Shown here piece by piece: positions 8,136 to 16,275 of a stretch of DNA of 34,812 bases (the stretch's first letter is position 1; each line of letters opens with the position of its first letter). Under the pieces are notes generated by a model. It had not been told where the DNA came from. It ran no database searches and saw only the letters and a program-made list of their open reading frames with translations. Origin of the DNA: Bacteroidales bacterium (GTDB lineage: Bacteria; Bacteroidota; Bacteroidia; Bacteroidales; UBA932); assembly GCA_017429205.1 (NCBI GenBank), contig JAFRPH010000039.1, positions 1 through 34,812 of the forward strand. Reading direction: 5' to 3'. The position numbers were made by a program, and so were the translations under genes.

Positions 8136-9548
8136 ATGACCCTCATCAAATCCATTTCCGGCATCCGCGGCACCATCGGTGGCGCTCCGGGCAACGCCCT
8201 CACCCCTGTCGATATCGTCAAATTTACCGCGGCGTACGCCGCCACCCTCCCCCAGCGGAAGCCGCAGCCGAACGGCGAGCGGTATAAAGTCGTCGTAGGC
8301 AAGGACGCCCGGTTGTCGGGCGACATGGTGGAACAGCTCGTCGTGGGCACCCTGATGGGCTGCGGCATCGACGTCGTCAAGTGCGGCTTCGCCTCCACCC
8401 CGACCACCGAGATGGCCGTCCTGTTCGCGAAGGCCGACGGCGGCATCATCCTGACCGCCAGCCACAATCCGCGCCAGTGGAACGCCCTCAAGCTCCTGAA
8501 CGACAAGGGCGAGTTCCTTACCGCGATGGAAGGCCAGGCCGTCCTGGACCTCGCCGCCTCCGAGGAGTTCTCCTTCGCGGAGGTCGACAACCTGGGCACG
8601 GTCGAGGAAGAGGATTTCACCGACAAGCACCTGGACGCCGTCCTGGCCCTGCCGGCCGTGGACGTGGAGGCCGTGAAGGCCGCGAACTTCACCGTCGTGG
8701 TGGACGCGGTCAATTCAGTGGGCGGCATCATCATGCCGCGCCTGCTGGAACGCCTCGGCGTCAAGTGCGTGGAACTCAACTGCAATCCCACGGGCGACTT
8801 CGCCCACAACCCGGAGCCGCTGCCCGCGAACCTCGTGGACCTGTCCCGCACCGTCGTCCGCGAGCAGGCGGACCTCGGCGTGAGCGTGGACCCGGACGTG
8901 GACCGGCTCGCCTTCATTTGCGAGAACGGGGACCCGTTCGTGGAGGAATACACCCTCGTGAGCGTCGCCGACTACCTGTGCGAGCTCGCCCAGAAGGCCG
9001 GAAAGCCCATCGCCACCGTCTCCAACCTGTCCTCGACCCGCGCCCTCCGCGACGTGACCGAGGCCCACGGCGGCATCTACTACGCCTCCGCGGTGGGCGA
9101 GGTCAACGTGACCACCCAGATGCACCGGGTGAACGCCCTCATCGGCGGCGAAGGCAACGGCGGCGTCATCTACCCGGCCATCCACGCCGGCCGCGACGCG
9201 ATGGTGGGCGTGGCCCTCTTCCTGTCGAACCTGGCCCACAAGAAGATGAAGGTCAGCGAACTCAAGAAGACCTACCCGCAGTACTTCATCGCCAAGAACA
9301 AGATCCAGCTCAGCGACGCCGCCCTCATCGACCGCATCCTCTCCGAGCTCAAGAAGATCTACGCCAACGAGGACATCAACGACATCGACGGTGTCAAGAT
9401 CATCTTCGAGGCCAAGAAGGAATGGGTCCATCTGCGCAAGTCCAACACGGAGCCCATCATCCGCATCTACGCGGAGGCCGGCACGATGGAGCGCGCCGAA
9501 GCCCTCGCTAACGAGGTCATCGCCGTCGCGAACAAGATCATCGGCTGA
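8136..9548 (+). CDS. glmM: Phosphoglucosamine mutase-type alpha-D-phosphohexomutase
   Basis: The enzyme interconverts sugar 6- and 1-phosphates, here most likely glucosamine-6-P to glucosamine-1-P for UDP-GlcNAc and peptidoglycan synthesis. All superfamily signatures are present: the phosphoserine loop TASHNP with catalytic Ser109, the metal site DPDVDR (Asp252, 254, 256), the sugar-recognition GGEGNGG loop, and the phosphate-binding RKSNTEPIIR segment near the C-terminus. Length is 470 residues. I chose the second ATG (8136) because the product then starts MTLIKSISGIRGTIGG, as I recall for Bacteroides homologues; the ATG at 8124 would lie almost on the predicted transcription start. Phosphomannomutase or phosphoglucomutase activity cannot be excluded from sequence. 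Its stop overlaps the next ATG (TGATG). Confidence 0.88.
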   Translation: MTLIKSISGIRGTIGGAPGNALTPVDIVKFTAAYAATLPQRKPQPNGERYKVVVGKDARLSGDMVEQLVVGTLMGCGIDVVKCGFASTPTTEMAVLFAKADGGIILTASHNPRQWNALKLLNDKGEFLTAMEGQAVLDLAASEEFSFAEVDNLGTVEEEDFTDKHLDAVLALPAVDVEAVKAANFTVVVDAVNSVGGIIMPRLLERLGVKCVELNCNPTGDFAHNPEPLPANLVDLSRTVVREQADLGVSVDPDVDRLAFICENGDPFVEEYTLVSVADYLCELAQKAGKPIATVSNLSSTRALRDVTEAHGGIYYASAVGEVNVTTQMHRVNALIGGEGNGGVIYPAIHAGRDAMVGVALFLSNLAHKKMKVSELKKTYPQYFIAKNKIQLSDAALIDRILSELKKIYANEDINDIDGVKIIFEAKKEWVHLRKSNTEPIIRIYAEAGTMERAEALANEVIAVANKIIG

Positions 9549-10615
9549 TGTTCTCCTTCCGTACCACCCCCCTCGAGGACCAGCTGGACCGGACCCTTCA
9601 AGAGGGCCGGATCGGCTGCTTCTGCACGCAGAACTGCTGGGACACCGGCCGCAGCCGCTGGATGTACGACATCTTCCGGCAGCGGGGCAACCTGCAGGTC
9701 GTCTTCACGCCCCGCGACGCGGAGCTCACCCCAGGCACGAACCACATCGACTTCGACCTGGAACGGCTGCAGGGCCTGAACGCCGTCGTGGTGGAAATCC
9801 AGGACGTGGGCGTCCGCTACTTCAACTACACGAAGGACGTGATGCGGCTGATGGAGATGCTGCAGCTCCTCGGCGAAGACGCCCCCTCGCTCTATGTCGT
9901 GGACCATATCAACCCCTCCGGCCGCGTGGTCGAGGGCACGATCCCGGCCGTCGTGGGCGAGATGTTCGTCCCGAAGGTCGCCCATCGGCACGGGCTCACC
10001 CTCGGAGAGCTCGTGAACCTGTACGCCGGCGAGATTGGCGCAAAGTTCCCGATCCACATCATCTCGGCGCGTGCGACGGATTCCAACCGGCAGCTGCTGC
10101 CTTGGACCATCGCGCCCGCCTCCGACATCCCGGGCCTGTTCAGCTCCTACCTGTACAGCGGCGGCGGCCTGTGGAACAACACGACCGTGACGCCCGGCAT
10201 CGGCACGGCGCGCCCGTACGAGTACATCGGTGCCCCCTTCGTGCGTCCCGGCCTGCCCGTGGACCTGCCCGTGGTCGAAGGCGCGATCCTGCGGCCCTGC
10301 TCCTTCACGCCGGCCGCGGGCCGCTACGCCGGCGAGCGCTGCCAGGGTTTCCAGATCATGCTCCTCCCCGGCGAGGACTACCACAGCCTGATGCACACCC
10401 TCCGCCTGATGCGCTGGTTCACCGAGCACTACTCCGCCTTCGAGTTCGAGGAAGCCTTCTGGACCAAGCTGGCGGACCCCGTGCTGGAAGAATACCTCAA
10501 GGGTTCCATCCCCTTCGACGTCGCCCGCGAGCACATCAAACTGGAAGAGCAGAAATGGATTCGCAAGGCCAAACGCTATCTCCTGTACGACGATCAGCCG
10601 TATCGGATGAAATAG
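9548..10615 (+). CDS. DUF1343 (NamZ-like) protein, divergent and without signal peptide
   Basis: DUF1343 proteins include NamZ, an exo-beta-N-acetylmuramidase that removes terminal MurNAc from peptidoglycan fragments. Family features seen here are EIQDVGVRYFNYTKD (about residues 81-95), DHINPSGRVVEGT (about 120-132), the RHGLTLGELVN segment (about 148-158), the LWNNTTVTPGIGTARPYEYIGAPFV region (about 211-235), and a C-terminal QGFQIMLL region. Two things are odd. There is no signal peptide, unlike many Bacteroidota members. Also, where the family usually has an SPEHG-like motif, this protein reads TPRDAEL at about residue 56. The start overlaps the mutase stop, so the two are translationally coupled, linking amino-sugar phosphate metabolism with muropeptide turnover. 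Activity on MurNAc is inference. Confidence 0.75.
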   Translation: MFSFRTTPLEDQLDRTLQEGRIGCFCTQNCWDTGRSRWMYDIFRQRGNLQVVFTPRDAELTPGTNHIDFDLERLQGLNAVVVEIQDVGVRYFNYTKDVMRLMEMLQLLGEDAPSLYVVDHINPSGRVVEGTIPAVVGEMFVPKVAHRHGLTLGELVNLYAGEIGAKFPIHIISARATDSNRQLLPWTIAPASDIPGLFSSYLYSGGGLWNNTTVTPGIGTARPYEYIGAPFVRPGLPVDLPVVEGAILRPCSFTPAAGRYAGERCQGFQIMLLPGEDYHSLMHTLRLMRWFTEHYSAFEFEEAFWTKLADPVLEEYLKGSIPFDVAREHIKLEEQKWIRKAKRYLLYDDQPYRMK

Positions 10616-10620
10616 CCCCT

Positions 10621-10670
10621 GTCATTCCGGGCTTGACCTTCCTGTCATTCCGAGCGAAGTCGAGGAATCT
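10621..10670. repeat. Two GTCATTCC palindromic intergenic elements
   Basis: GTCATTCCGGGCTTGACC (10621-10638) is followed by a second element at 10644-10670 that starts GTCATTCCGAGCGAAG and ends CGAGGAATCT. Inverted relatives occur at 12330-12355 and 12857-12883. The second element has arms ATTCC/GGAAT around a GAGCGAAGTCGA centre, so RNA or DNA could form a short hairpin. Confidence 0.8.
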
Positions 10671-10679
10671 CAAAAAAGA

Positions 10680-10711
10680 TTTGGAGGTGTCCCTGAAAAA
10701 CACTATCTTTG
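10680..10711 (+). promoter_or_regulatory. Promoter of rpmE2
   Basis: TTTG (10680-10683), a 20-base spacer and TATCTTTG (10704-10711) match the consensus. The AT-rich leader of about 30 bases ends at the ATG at 10750. Confidence 0.8.
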
Positions 10712-10749
10712 CGGTCCCAAATTGTTAACAATTAGTTTTTTTACGTAAA

Positions 10750-11001
10750 ATGAAGAAAGGAATCCATCCCGAAACCTACCGTCTTGTAGCTTTCAAGGAT
10801 ATGTCGAATGACACCATCTTCGTCACCCGGTCCTGCGCCCCGTCCAAGGAGACCATCGAGGTCGAAGGCGTCGAGTACCCGCTGGTGAAGCTGGAGATTT
10901 CCAACACTTCCCACCCGTTCTACACGGGCAAGGTGAAGCTCGTTGACACCGCCGGTCGCGTCGATATGTTCTACCAGAGATACAAGAACCGCAAGAAGTA
11001 A
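10750..11001 (+). CDS. rpmE2: 50S ribosomal protein L31, type B
   Basis: L31 bridges the large and small ribosomal subunits. The 83-residue product starts MKKGIHPETYRLVAFKDMS and contains SHPFYTGKVKLVDTAGRVDMFYQRY, characteristic of type B L31. It lacks the CxxC zinc ligands of type A, having a single Cys at about residue 29, so it is the zinc-independent form that is common as the only L31 in Bacteroidota. It has its own strong promoter and is followed by an inverted repeat. Confidence 0.97.
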   Translation: MKKGIHPETYRLVAFKDMSNDTIFVTRSCAPSKETIEVEGVEYPLVKLEISNTSHPFYTGKVKLVDTAGRVDMFYQRYKNRKK

Positions 11002-11024
11002 GTTCTTCCGGATCTACAGGTTAC

Positions 11025-11056
11025 AAGAAGTCCCGCTCGAGAGAACGGGACTTCTT
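11025..11056 (+). terminator. Hairpin after rpmE2
   Basis: An 11-bp perfect inverted repeat AAGAAGTCCCG / CGGGACTTCTT encloses a 10-base loop that itself contains CTCGAG. The T-run after it is weak (CGTTTA), so termination may be partial. It also lies just upstream of the next promoter. Confidence 0.6.
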
Positions 11057-11077
11057 CGTTTATGCCGGGCTTTTTCG

Positions 11078-11085
11078 TATCTTTG
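11078..11085 (+). promoter_or_regulatory. -7 element almost touching the sulfatase-maturase start
   Basis: TATCTTTG fits the consensus exactly, with a TTCG -33-like box at 11055-11058 and a 19-base spacer. The ATG at 11090 begins only 4 bases after it. Confidence 0.6.
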
Positions 11086-11089
11086 TCCC

Positions 11090-12331
11090 ATGGCGCATCC
11101 TTTCCAAAACCAGCTGTTGTTCGAGGACGCGGTCCGGATCACCGGACCGGCGGCGTTCAACATCATGCTCAAGCCGGCCGGGTCGCTGTGCAACCTGGGG
11201 TGCGCGTACTGCTATTACCTGGACAAGGCCGACATCTACGGCGGCAAGGAGCCCCGGATGAGCCTGGAGATGCTGGAGACCGTGATCCGGGAGTACATCG
11301 CCGCCAACGACGTCCCCGAGGTCACCTTCAACTGGCACGGCGGCGAACCGCTGGTGCTCGGGCTGGACTTCTACCGGAAGGCGATGGAGATGGAAAGGAA
11401 GTATGCCGACGGGAAGACGGTCTTCAACACCCTGCAGACGAACGGCACCCTCCTCACCCCCGAATGGGCCGATTTCCTGCGGGAGAACCGCTTCCTGGTG
11501 GGCATTTCCATCGACGGCCCCCGCGACATCCACGACAAGTACCGGAAGGACAGGGGCGGCGCGGGCACCTTCGACAAGGTCGTCCGCGGCATCGGGCTCC
11601 TGCGGGCCCATGGGGTCGAATTCAACACGATGTCCACGGTGAACAAGGTCTCCGAGGGCCGCGGGCTGGAGGTATACCGCTTCCTGCAGTCGCTCGGCAG
11701 CCGGTATATGCAGTTCATGCCGGTGGTCGAACACGTGAAACAGCGTCGCATCGTCTCCCCCACGACCGAAGGCGCGCGCCTCGCCCCCTGGTCGGTCTCC
11801 TCCCTGGGCTTCGGCCAGTTCATGTGCGACATCTTCGACTACTGGGTGCGGAACGACGTGGGACGGACCTTCGTGGGCCTGTTCGACGCCACCTTGGCGA
11901 ACTGGTGCGGCGTGATGCCCGGCACCTGCGCCTACGACCGCACCTGCGGCGGGAACGCCGTCATCGAGCACAACGGGGACCTCTACCCCTGCGACCATTT
12001 CGTCTATCCGCAATACCGGCTCGGAAACATCGCCGAAACCCCCATCCGGTCGATGATGGAGTCGTCCCGGCAGGTGAAGTTCGGCATCGACAAGCGCAAT
12101 TCCCTGCCGGCGAAATGCTTCCGCTGCCAGTACCTGCACCTGTGCAACGGCGAGTGCCCGAAGCACCGCTTCAACCGCACCGAGTCCGGAGAAACCGGCC
12201 TCAGCGCCCTCTGCGAGGGCTATTTCCGGTTCTACGGGCACACGGCTCCCTATATGGAAAAAATGAGGGAGCTCCTGCAGCAGGAACTCCCTCCGGCGTA
12301 TGTCATGCCCTGGGCCAGGACGAGGAAGTAG
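11090..12331 (+). CDS. Anaerobic sulfatase-maturating enzyme-like radical SAM/SPASM protein
   Basis: Family members oxidise an active-site Cys or Ser of sulfatases to formylglycine using S-adenosylmethionine and iron-sulfur clusters. The radical SAM motif CNLGCAYC gives C34, C38 and C41. The GGEPLVLG segment follows, and the C-terminal half carries the SPASM cysteines: CGVMPGTC, the CGGN stretch, the YPCDHFVYPQYRLGNI segment with the conserved Asp, and CFRCQYLHLCNGECPKH. Length 413 is normal. The ATG at 11090 is the first credible start and would give an almost leaderless mRNA. No sulfatase gene is in the window, so its client must be elsewhere or it may act on another peptide. A GTCATTCC-type repeat follows directly. 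Confidence 0.9.
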   Translation: MAHPFQNQLLFEDAVRITGPAAFNIMLKPAGSLCNLGCAYCYYLDKADIYGGKEPRMSLEMLETVIREYIAANDVPEVTFNWHGGEPLVLGLDFYRKAMEMERKYADGKTVFNTLQTNGTLLTPEWADFLRENRFLVGISIDGPRDIHDKYRKDRGGAGTFDKVVRGIGLLRAHGVEFNTMSTVNKVSEGRGLEVYRFLQSLGSRYMQFMPVVEHVKQRRIVSPTTEGARLAPWSVSSLGFGQFMCDIFDYWVRNDVGRTFVGLFDATLANWCGVMPGTCAYDRTCGGNAVIEHNGDLYPCDHFVYPQYRLGNIAETPIRSMMESSRQVKFGIDKRNSLPAKCFRCQYLHLCNGECPKHRFNRTESGETGLSALCEGYFRFYGHTAPYMEKMRELLQQELPPAYVMPWARTRK

Positions 12332-12355
12332 ATTTCTCGACTTCGCTCGAAATGA
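12330..12355. repeat. GTCATTCC element, inverted orientation
   Basis: The segment reads AGATTTCTCGACTTCGCTCG then AAATGAC, which is the reverse complement of the element at 10644-10670 with two substitutions. It overlaps the end of the radical SAM gene. Confidence 0.75.
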
Positions 12356-12375
12356 CAAAAAAAACTCGATGACAA

Positions 12376-12795
12376 TCAATCGTGCTTCTCGAAGAATAGG
12401 TCGAGCAGATGCTCGTCGAAGTCGCCGAACCACTCGTGCAGCTTCGCGGCGGCATTGGCCTTCACTTCCGGGGTGATGCTCTTGATGACACAGTAGACGC
12501 CCCAGGTGAGGGCGGCCAGGTCGTCGGTGTAGCCGGCGATCGGAATGAAGTCCGGGATGATGTCGATGGGCAGGAGGAAATAGCCCAGGGCGCCGATGAT
12601 CTTCGCCCGGTCCTTCCCCGAGGTGAGCGGGCTTTTCAGGACATAGTACAGCAGCAGGGCGGCATAGCACACCTTGATGCCCGCCTTCCGGCCGAACTTC
12701 TTCAGCTTCTCCCAGAACGCGTTCTCATCGTAATTCTTCGCGTACTTGACGATCTCCCCGTCTTTCCACTCCTTGTTGAATTCCTTTTCGTCCAT
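12376..12795 (-). CDS. YkvA/DUF1232 family protein
   Basis: The 139-residue protein has the DUF1232 signature LLPIDIIPDFIPIAGYTDD near its centre, followed by a second hydrophobic helix, and a hydrophobic segment VCYAALLLYYVL before it. The family is small, membrane-associated and uncharacterised, found widely in bacteria. A longer version starting at 12846 is open, but the ATG at 12795 (MDEKEFNKEW) avoids translating through the inverted repeat at 12808-12847, so I prefer it. It lies downstream of the polysaccharide operon on the same strand, separated by a repeat and a hairpin. Confidence 0.8.
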   Translation of the reverse strand: MDEKEFNKEWKDGEIVKYAKNYDENAFWEKLKKFGRKAGIKVCYAALLLYYVLKSPLTSGKDRAKIIGALGYFLLPIDIIPDFIPIAGYTDDLAALTWGVYCVIKSITPEVKANAAAKLHEWFGDFDEHLLDLFFEKHD

Positions 12796-12807
12796 TCCCA
12801 AAAACAA

Positions 12808-12847
12808 TTTGTCCCTTCGTCCTGCAAAAATCGGGCGAAGGGACAAA
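12808..12847 (-). terminator. 12-bp inverted repeat: probable terminator of the SusCD operon
   Basis: TTTGTCCCTTCG and CGAAGGGACAAA are perfect arms around a 16-base loop. On the minus strand the right end runs into a T-rich tract (ATTGTTTTTG). The loop holds GATTTTTG on the minus strand, close to a -7 box, so it could instead be a control site for the DUF1232 gene. Confidence 0.55.
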
Positions 12848-12856
12848 AAGTCAGGT

Positions 12857-12883
12857 GAGATTCCGGGTCAAGCCCGGAATGAC
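12857..12883. repeat. GTCATTCC element, long palindromic form
   Basis: The arms ATTCCGGG and CCCGGAAT enclose TCAAG. Read on the minus strand it begins GTCATTCCGGGCTTGACC, identical over 18 bases to the copy at 10621-10638. It ends 4 bases beyond the stop of the BACON lipoprotein gene. Confidence 0.8.
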
Positions 12884-12887
12884 GGGG

Positions 12888-15800
12888 TTATTCCCCGGCG
12901 ACGCGGACGTTGTCCAGGTACCAGCGGTTCTGATTGCGGGCGGGATTGGAGACGCCCGGATCGGCGTTCGTCGGACGGATCGTGATGCGCGTGGAAGGCG
13001 TCGCGCCCAGGATGCGCACCTTGGCGTGCTGCCACTCGAGCTTGGTCTGGTCCCCTTCCGTCGGCTGGGCCGATTCGATGTTGCCGCTCACTTCCGTGCC
13101 GGTGTCGGCCAGTTTGCCGCCGCCGGTCACGGTGACCGTCAGCGTCATGACATCAGGCTTGGCGCCGCCGGTCATGCACCAGCACCAGTCGAAGGTCAGG
13201 TCCACATCGGCCGTCCCGGTGATCTTCGACAGGGCCGGCAGGACGAGGCCGGAGTTGCAGTCCGACTTTCCAAACTTGAGATAGTTGTGCATGAAATACA
13301 GCGTCTGCTTGTTGCCGCTGTCCGGCAGGCCGTCGGACCAGTCCTGGCCCTTCCAGCCCCAGACATAGCCGTAGCCCCGGGTCTGGAGTTCAGCCAGCGC
13401 GCCAGCCACATCGGCCTTCGTGAAAGCGTTCGGGGAGGTGCCCACTTTGTTGTTGGCCACATCGTCCACGGTGAAGGCCGCCCAAGGCTCCAGCCACTCG
13501 AAGTCGTCGGCGAAGTACTGCGTCACCTGCGGCTCCGTGATGGTGATCTTCGGGCCGTTCTCGATGGCGCCGGACCAGCGGTGGGTGCCGCCGTTCGGTG
13601 CCCCCAGCGCGCCGTTGCCGTTGCCCTGCCAGTTGGCCACGCAGGTAAAGCGAATCTGGAGCGTACCGTCGGCGACCGCCTGCGGAAGCTTGAAGGACTC
13701 GCTGATCTCGATGTCGCTCGTCGGAGCAATGTGCGTGTAATGTGCGTTCGTGCCGGTTTCCGTTTCGGTCTCCAGCGGCTTCACGGGCGTCCAGGTGGTC
13801 CCGTCGAGGGACCAGTCCATCCGCCAGTACTTCTGGCCGGTGCCCGAAATGCGGTGGAGGGCCGTGAAGGTCACGACATTCCCCGCGGAAACATTCTTCA
13901 ACGGGACGGAGAACTCCCAGTAGTCGCCCGGCCAGGCGCCCGTGATGTAGGGCTGGCCGGTGCCACCGATGACCTGGCTCTTCTTGGCGTTCTTGTCCAG
14001 CGCGATATTCTCAGGCAGGCTGGTCCAGGACAGGGAGCCCACGCCGGCGATGTTCGCCTTGAAGTTGTTGTCCTTCTCGAAGGAATCCTTGTAGGCGCCC
14101 ATCAGGGTGCCGTCGAAGCCCCACTGGATCAGGTTGTTGTCGAAGATGACTTCCTTCCCTTCCTGCACCACGGTGACCACGGCTTCAAGCTTCTTCGCTT
14201 CGTTGTAGAAGCGGATGGTGCCGGTACGCGGCGCCTCGCTCTCGTTGGCCGTGCGCGTGAGGACATATTCGTCCCAATCGACCAGGGCGCGGGAGCCGGC
14301 GGGCGTCAGGGTGAGCCAGTCCGCATCGACGGCATACTCGTATTCCGTATTGTACTGGACGCGGATGTCGGAAGTTCCCTCTTCGGCGTCGACCTCCAGG
14401 AGGTTGCCCGTGGCCACGCTGATGAACGGATCCAGCATCTGGCCGGCCGCGCTCTGCACCACGTGGACGACCTTCTCGCTGTCCTCGGAGACGATGCGGA
14501 TGGTGCCCTCGCGCAGCTCGGGCAGCTCGCTCTCGTCGCAGGTGACGGTGACCGTCGTCTCCTCGCCGGCCACGCCGCCTTCCACGTCGAGGTGGAGCCA
14601 GTCGTAGGCCGTGGAGATGGTCCAGTCATAGTCGGAGGTGACCTTCAACTCCTTCGGCGCGCCGGGCGTGCCGTTGAAGGTCAACAGGTCGGGATCCACC
14701 TGGATGTCGGCATAGACGGGATCTTTCTCCACGCCGTTGCCTTCCTTCAGGATGATGACGGACGGACGGTAGGTGTCGTCGTCCTCATTCGTGATGGCCA
14801 GACGGGAAGTGGCCGTGGAACGGGCGTCCATGGGACCGCCGCCACCGCGCCAGTTGACGGTGCAGCGCAGGCGGATCTGCAGGTGCTCGTTGTTGCGGCG
14901 GAAGCGGATGGTTTCCATCACGGGGCAGTTGGTGGAGCCGTCGATGTTGGTGGCGACGGTGTACAGCACTTCGGTACCGGGTTCGGTGGATGTCTGCGGC
15001 GTACCGGCCGCATGCCATTCGTCACCGTCCAGATACTCCAGCAGCCAGAATTTCTGCCCCCACTTGGAGGAGCGCATCTCGAAGGCGATCTGAACCTCCG
15101 TACCGGCCAGGATGGCGCCGTTGCCAAAGAACAGCCAATAGTCGTTCTCACGAGGTCCCTGGACACGCGGATTGCCCGATTCGACATCCAATCGGTAGTT
15201 GCCGGTGGAATTGGTATTCTCCAGGTCGTACGGGACATACTCGATGTAGCCGATGCCCTGGATCGGGTCGATACGCGGGTGGTCGACATTGAAAGTGGCG
15301 CTGGAGTAGTTCAGCGTCTGGTTCTTGCCGATGGCCCACTTCAGCGGGTACGGCACGAGGGTTTCGTCCGCGCCTTCATCCTTGACGGAAGTCGCCACCA
15401 GGTAGCCGGTCGCCCCGTTGATGCCCACGGCGTAGCCCTTGATGACAACCTTGTGCAGGTCGACGGCGGCCAGGCCCAGTTCATCGACGGGATCCACCAC
15501 CACGACGGAGGCGGGGCCCACCTTCAGGGCGCCGTTCACCAGCGAACCCCGGAGGGTGATGTACGGAATGCTGCCGCCCGTGAAGGAGGCGATGTTCTCC
15601 GTCATGTCCGGCGCCTCGGGATAGGTCACCGACCCGGAGGAGGTGACTTCAAGTTCGTCCACGATGAAGGACGGGCACCTGTTGAAGGTCGTCTTGGAAC
15701 CGTTCAGGGAGACCATGTCCCCCACTTTCACGTCGCGGGCGCCCTGCACGTACAGGTTCTCGTTGTCCTGCGTGAGGACGAAACCGCCCGTGGTGACGGC

Positions 15801-16268
15801 GGCCACCTGCGCGGCCGGGATCTTCGCCACGGCGTCATCGTCCAGGACGGTGACTTCCTTGACCGTCAGTTCCTGGACACCCTTGTAGGTGTCGCCTTTC
15901 TGCTGGACGGTGATGCTGCCGCGGCGTTCCACGGTCCCGCCCTGGATCAGGATGGAACCGGCGCGGGGCGTGTCCACGACGCCGCCCGCCACGTTGTCGG
16001 ACACGGTGATGGTCACTTCGCCCATCCCCTTCCCCGACATCGGGGACACGTGGATCCACTCGTTGGGCGTATCCACCGCCCAGGTGCCGTCCGCGTAGAC
16101 CTTGACGGTCTGCGGCGCGGCGCCCTGCGCGTCGAAGACGAGCAGGTTCTCGCTGGTCGCGACGGCCCGGGCCTCGACGTCCTGCTCCTTCGGCTGGCAG
16201 CCGACGAGGGTCGCGAGGGCCGCAAAGGCCGCTATCAGATATCGTAACTGTTTCATAGCCATACTCAT
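12888..16268 (-). CDS. Surface lipoprotein with three BACON domains and repeated beta-sandwich modules
   Basis: The protein has 1126 residues with a lipobox (LATLVGC, Cys24) and is likely displayed on the outer membrane next to SusD. BACON domains, thought to bind carbohydrate or act as spacers, appear at about 35-128, 525-615 and 617-710, each ending in a VxQxG/A-type strand. An OB-fold-like region (about 130-305, VKEVTVLDDDAVAKIP to VATSVKDEG) follows the first. Two beta-sandwich modules at about 325-515 and 715-925 are related to each other (GQKFWLLEYLDGDEW versus GQKYWRMDWSLDGTTW). A final module runs to the C-terminus. No catalytic motif is evident, so a glycan-binding role is inferred. 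The start could be residue 1, 3 or 5, all Met. It is the last gene of the operon, 7 bases after SusD. Confidence 0.85.
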   Translation of the reverse strand: MSMAMKQLRYLIAAFAALATLVGCQPKEQDVEARAVATSENLLVFDAQGAAPQTVKVYADGTWAVDTPNEWIHVSPMSGKGMGEVTITVSDNVAGGVVDTPRAGSILIQGGTVERRGSITVQQKGDTYKGVQELTVKEVTVLDDDAVAKIPAAQVAAVTTGGFVLTQDNENLYVQGARDVKVGDMVSLNGSKTTFNRCPSFIVDELEVTSSGSVTYPEAPDMTENIASFTGGSIPYITLRGSLVNGALKVGPASVVVVDPVDELGLAAVDLHKVVIKGYAVGINGATGYLVATSVKDEGADETLVPYPLKWAIGKNQTLNYSSATFNVDHPRIDPIQGIGYIEYVPYDLENTNSTGNYRLDVESGNPRVQGPRENDYWLFFGNGAILAGTEVQIAFEMRSSKWGQKFWLLEYLDGDEWHAAGTPQTSTEPGTEVLYTVATNIDGSTNCPVMETIRFRRNNEHLQIRLRCTVNWRGGGGPMDARSTATSRLAITNEDDDTYRPSVIILKEGNGVEKDPVYADIQVDPDLLTFNGTPGAPKELKVTSDYDWTISTAYDWLHLDVEGGVAGEETTVTVTCDESELPELREGTIRIVSEDSEKVVHVVQSAAGQMLDPFISVATGNLLEVDAEEGTSDIRVQYNTEYEYAVDADWLTLTPAGSRALVDWDEYVLTRTANESEAPRTGTIRFYNEAKKLEAVVTVVQEGKEVIFDNNLIQWGFDGTLMGAYKDSFEKDNNFKANIAGVGSLSWTSLPENIALDKNAKKSQVIGGTGQPYITGAWPGDYWEFSVPLKNVSAGNVVTFTALHRISGTGQKYWRMDWSLDGTTWTPVKPLETETETGTNAHYTHIAPTSDIEISESFKLPQAVADGTLQIRFTCVANWQGNGNGALGAPNGGTHRWSGAIENGPKITITEPQVTQYFADDFEWLEPWAAFTVDDVANNKVGTSPNAFTKADVAGALAELQTRGYGYVWGWKGQDWSDGLPDSGNKQTLYFMHNYLKFGKSDCNSGLVLPALSKITGTADVDLTFDWCWCMTGGAKPDVMTLTVTVTGGGKLADTGTEVSGNIESAQPTEGDQTKLEWQHAKVRILGATPSTRITIRPTNADPGVSNPARNQNRWYLDNVRVAGE

Positions 16269-16275
16269 TTAGCGG

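Noticed and set aside
12855..16247. A 1130-codon plus-strand frame opposite the BACON lipoprotein
   Set aside because: The reverse strand has a lipobox and BACON domains; the plus frame is low-complexity without motifs.
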